Below the pieces are notes generated by a model. That model saw nothing but the letters and a program-made list of their open reading frames with translations. It did no database searches and was not told the DNA's origin. Shown piece after piece: positions 22,937 to 23,208 of a stretch of DNA of 23,208 bases (position 1 is the stretch's first letter; each line of letters starts with the position of its first letter). The stretch lies in the NCBI GenBank assembly GCA_002394465.1, contig DGTU01000044.1, forward strand, positions 1 to 23,208. Reading direction: 5' to 3'. A program made the position numbers and the translations under genes. Origin of the DNA: Treponema sp. UBA4328. GTDB lineage: Bacteria > Spirochaetota > Spirochaetia > Treponematales > Treponemataceae.

Positions 22937-23208
22937 TTACTTTGAATAGTCCTTAAAAATCTGAGGTTTACCCAAGAAGAAACCTTGCATAAGTTTTATT
23001 GGATAGTTTTTGAGGTAATCATATTCTTCTTGAGTTTCAACACCTTCTGCAAGAATTATAATTCCTTTTTTCTCCAGGTAGTTACAAATATCAATTAATG
23101 CCTTCTGATTTGTGACATTTTTGTGAATATTTGAAATAAGGGCACGGTCTATTTTTACAATATCTGGATTATAAAAGTTGATACATTCTTCATCGATATT
23201 TTTTCCAG
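22937..23208 (-). CDS. EAL-domain c-di-GMP phosphodiesterase, C-terminal part
   Basis: The last 90 residues of a minus-strand gene run off the right edge of the window. The translation contains DIVKIDRALI, AEGVETQEEYDYL and MQGFFLGKP in the order of the C-terminal half of EAL domains, which hydrolyse cyclic di-GMP. The Glu of AEGVET and the Lys/Asp of KID are kept. The EAL signature and the DDFG loop lie outside the window, so activity cannot be judged. The stop codon is the TAA read from 22939 to 22937. It converges with the acetyltransferase gene, with 29 bases between them. Confidence 0.88.
   Translation of the reverse strand, partial: GKNIDEECINFYNPDIVKIDRALISNIHKNVTNQKALIDICNYLEKKGIIILAEGVETQEEYDYLKNYPIKLMQGFFLGKPQIFKDYSK

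Overview
The window looks like chromosomal DNA from a spirochaete of the Treponema type. This is inferred from the gene style, not from a database match. It has medium GC with AT-richer patches, several lipoproteins with loose spirochaete-like lipoboxes, many secreted beta-rich proteins of unknown function, a sigma-28-like promoter and a c-di-GMP (EAL) protein. No rRNA, tRNA, CRISPR array, transposase or phage gene was seen.

Layout. At 75-593 (minus) lies a small secreted protein, divergent from an orphan-looking D12-class adenine DNA methyltransferase (681-1802). A plus-strand run follows: FAD-type acetolactate synthase large subunit (1828-3588, no small subunit beside it), a small FHA protein (3616-3966), a calcineurin-like metallophosphoesterase (3987-5012), a membrane Ser/Thr kinase (5034-6677), Lon protease (6730-9246) and a MATE exporter (9258-10613). 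FHA protein, phosphoesterase and kinase form a compact candidate phospho-signalling module. A secreted WD40-like protein (10647-11936) stops at one TAA, but the same frame runs on as a plausible beta-barrel to 12395.

The middle (12396-17358) is an envelope region. A good sigma-28-like promoter and a long leader precede a small lipoprotein gene. Two large paralogous lipoproteins follow in tandem, separated by a strong intrinsic terminator. On the minus strand, 17384-19148 is an AT-rich two-gene operon: a secreted protein resembling a stand-alone SecDF P1 head domain and an SH3-like envelope protein.

The right end carries a copper-homeostasis operon. A sigma-70 promoter with two matching inverted-repeat operators precedes csoR and copA. 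The copA reading frame continues without a stop through a small GC-rich repeat element into a complete copZ-like chaperone that keeps its own ribosome-binding site and ATG. This in-frame copA-copZ join, with likely internal initiation, is the most interesting signal in the window. A GNAT acetyltransferase and the 3' part of an EAL-domain gene (minus strand, cut by the window edge) close the region.
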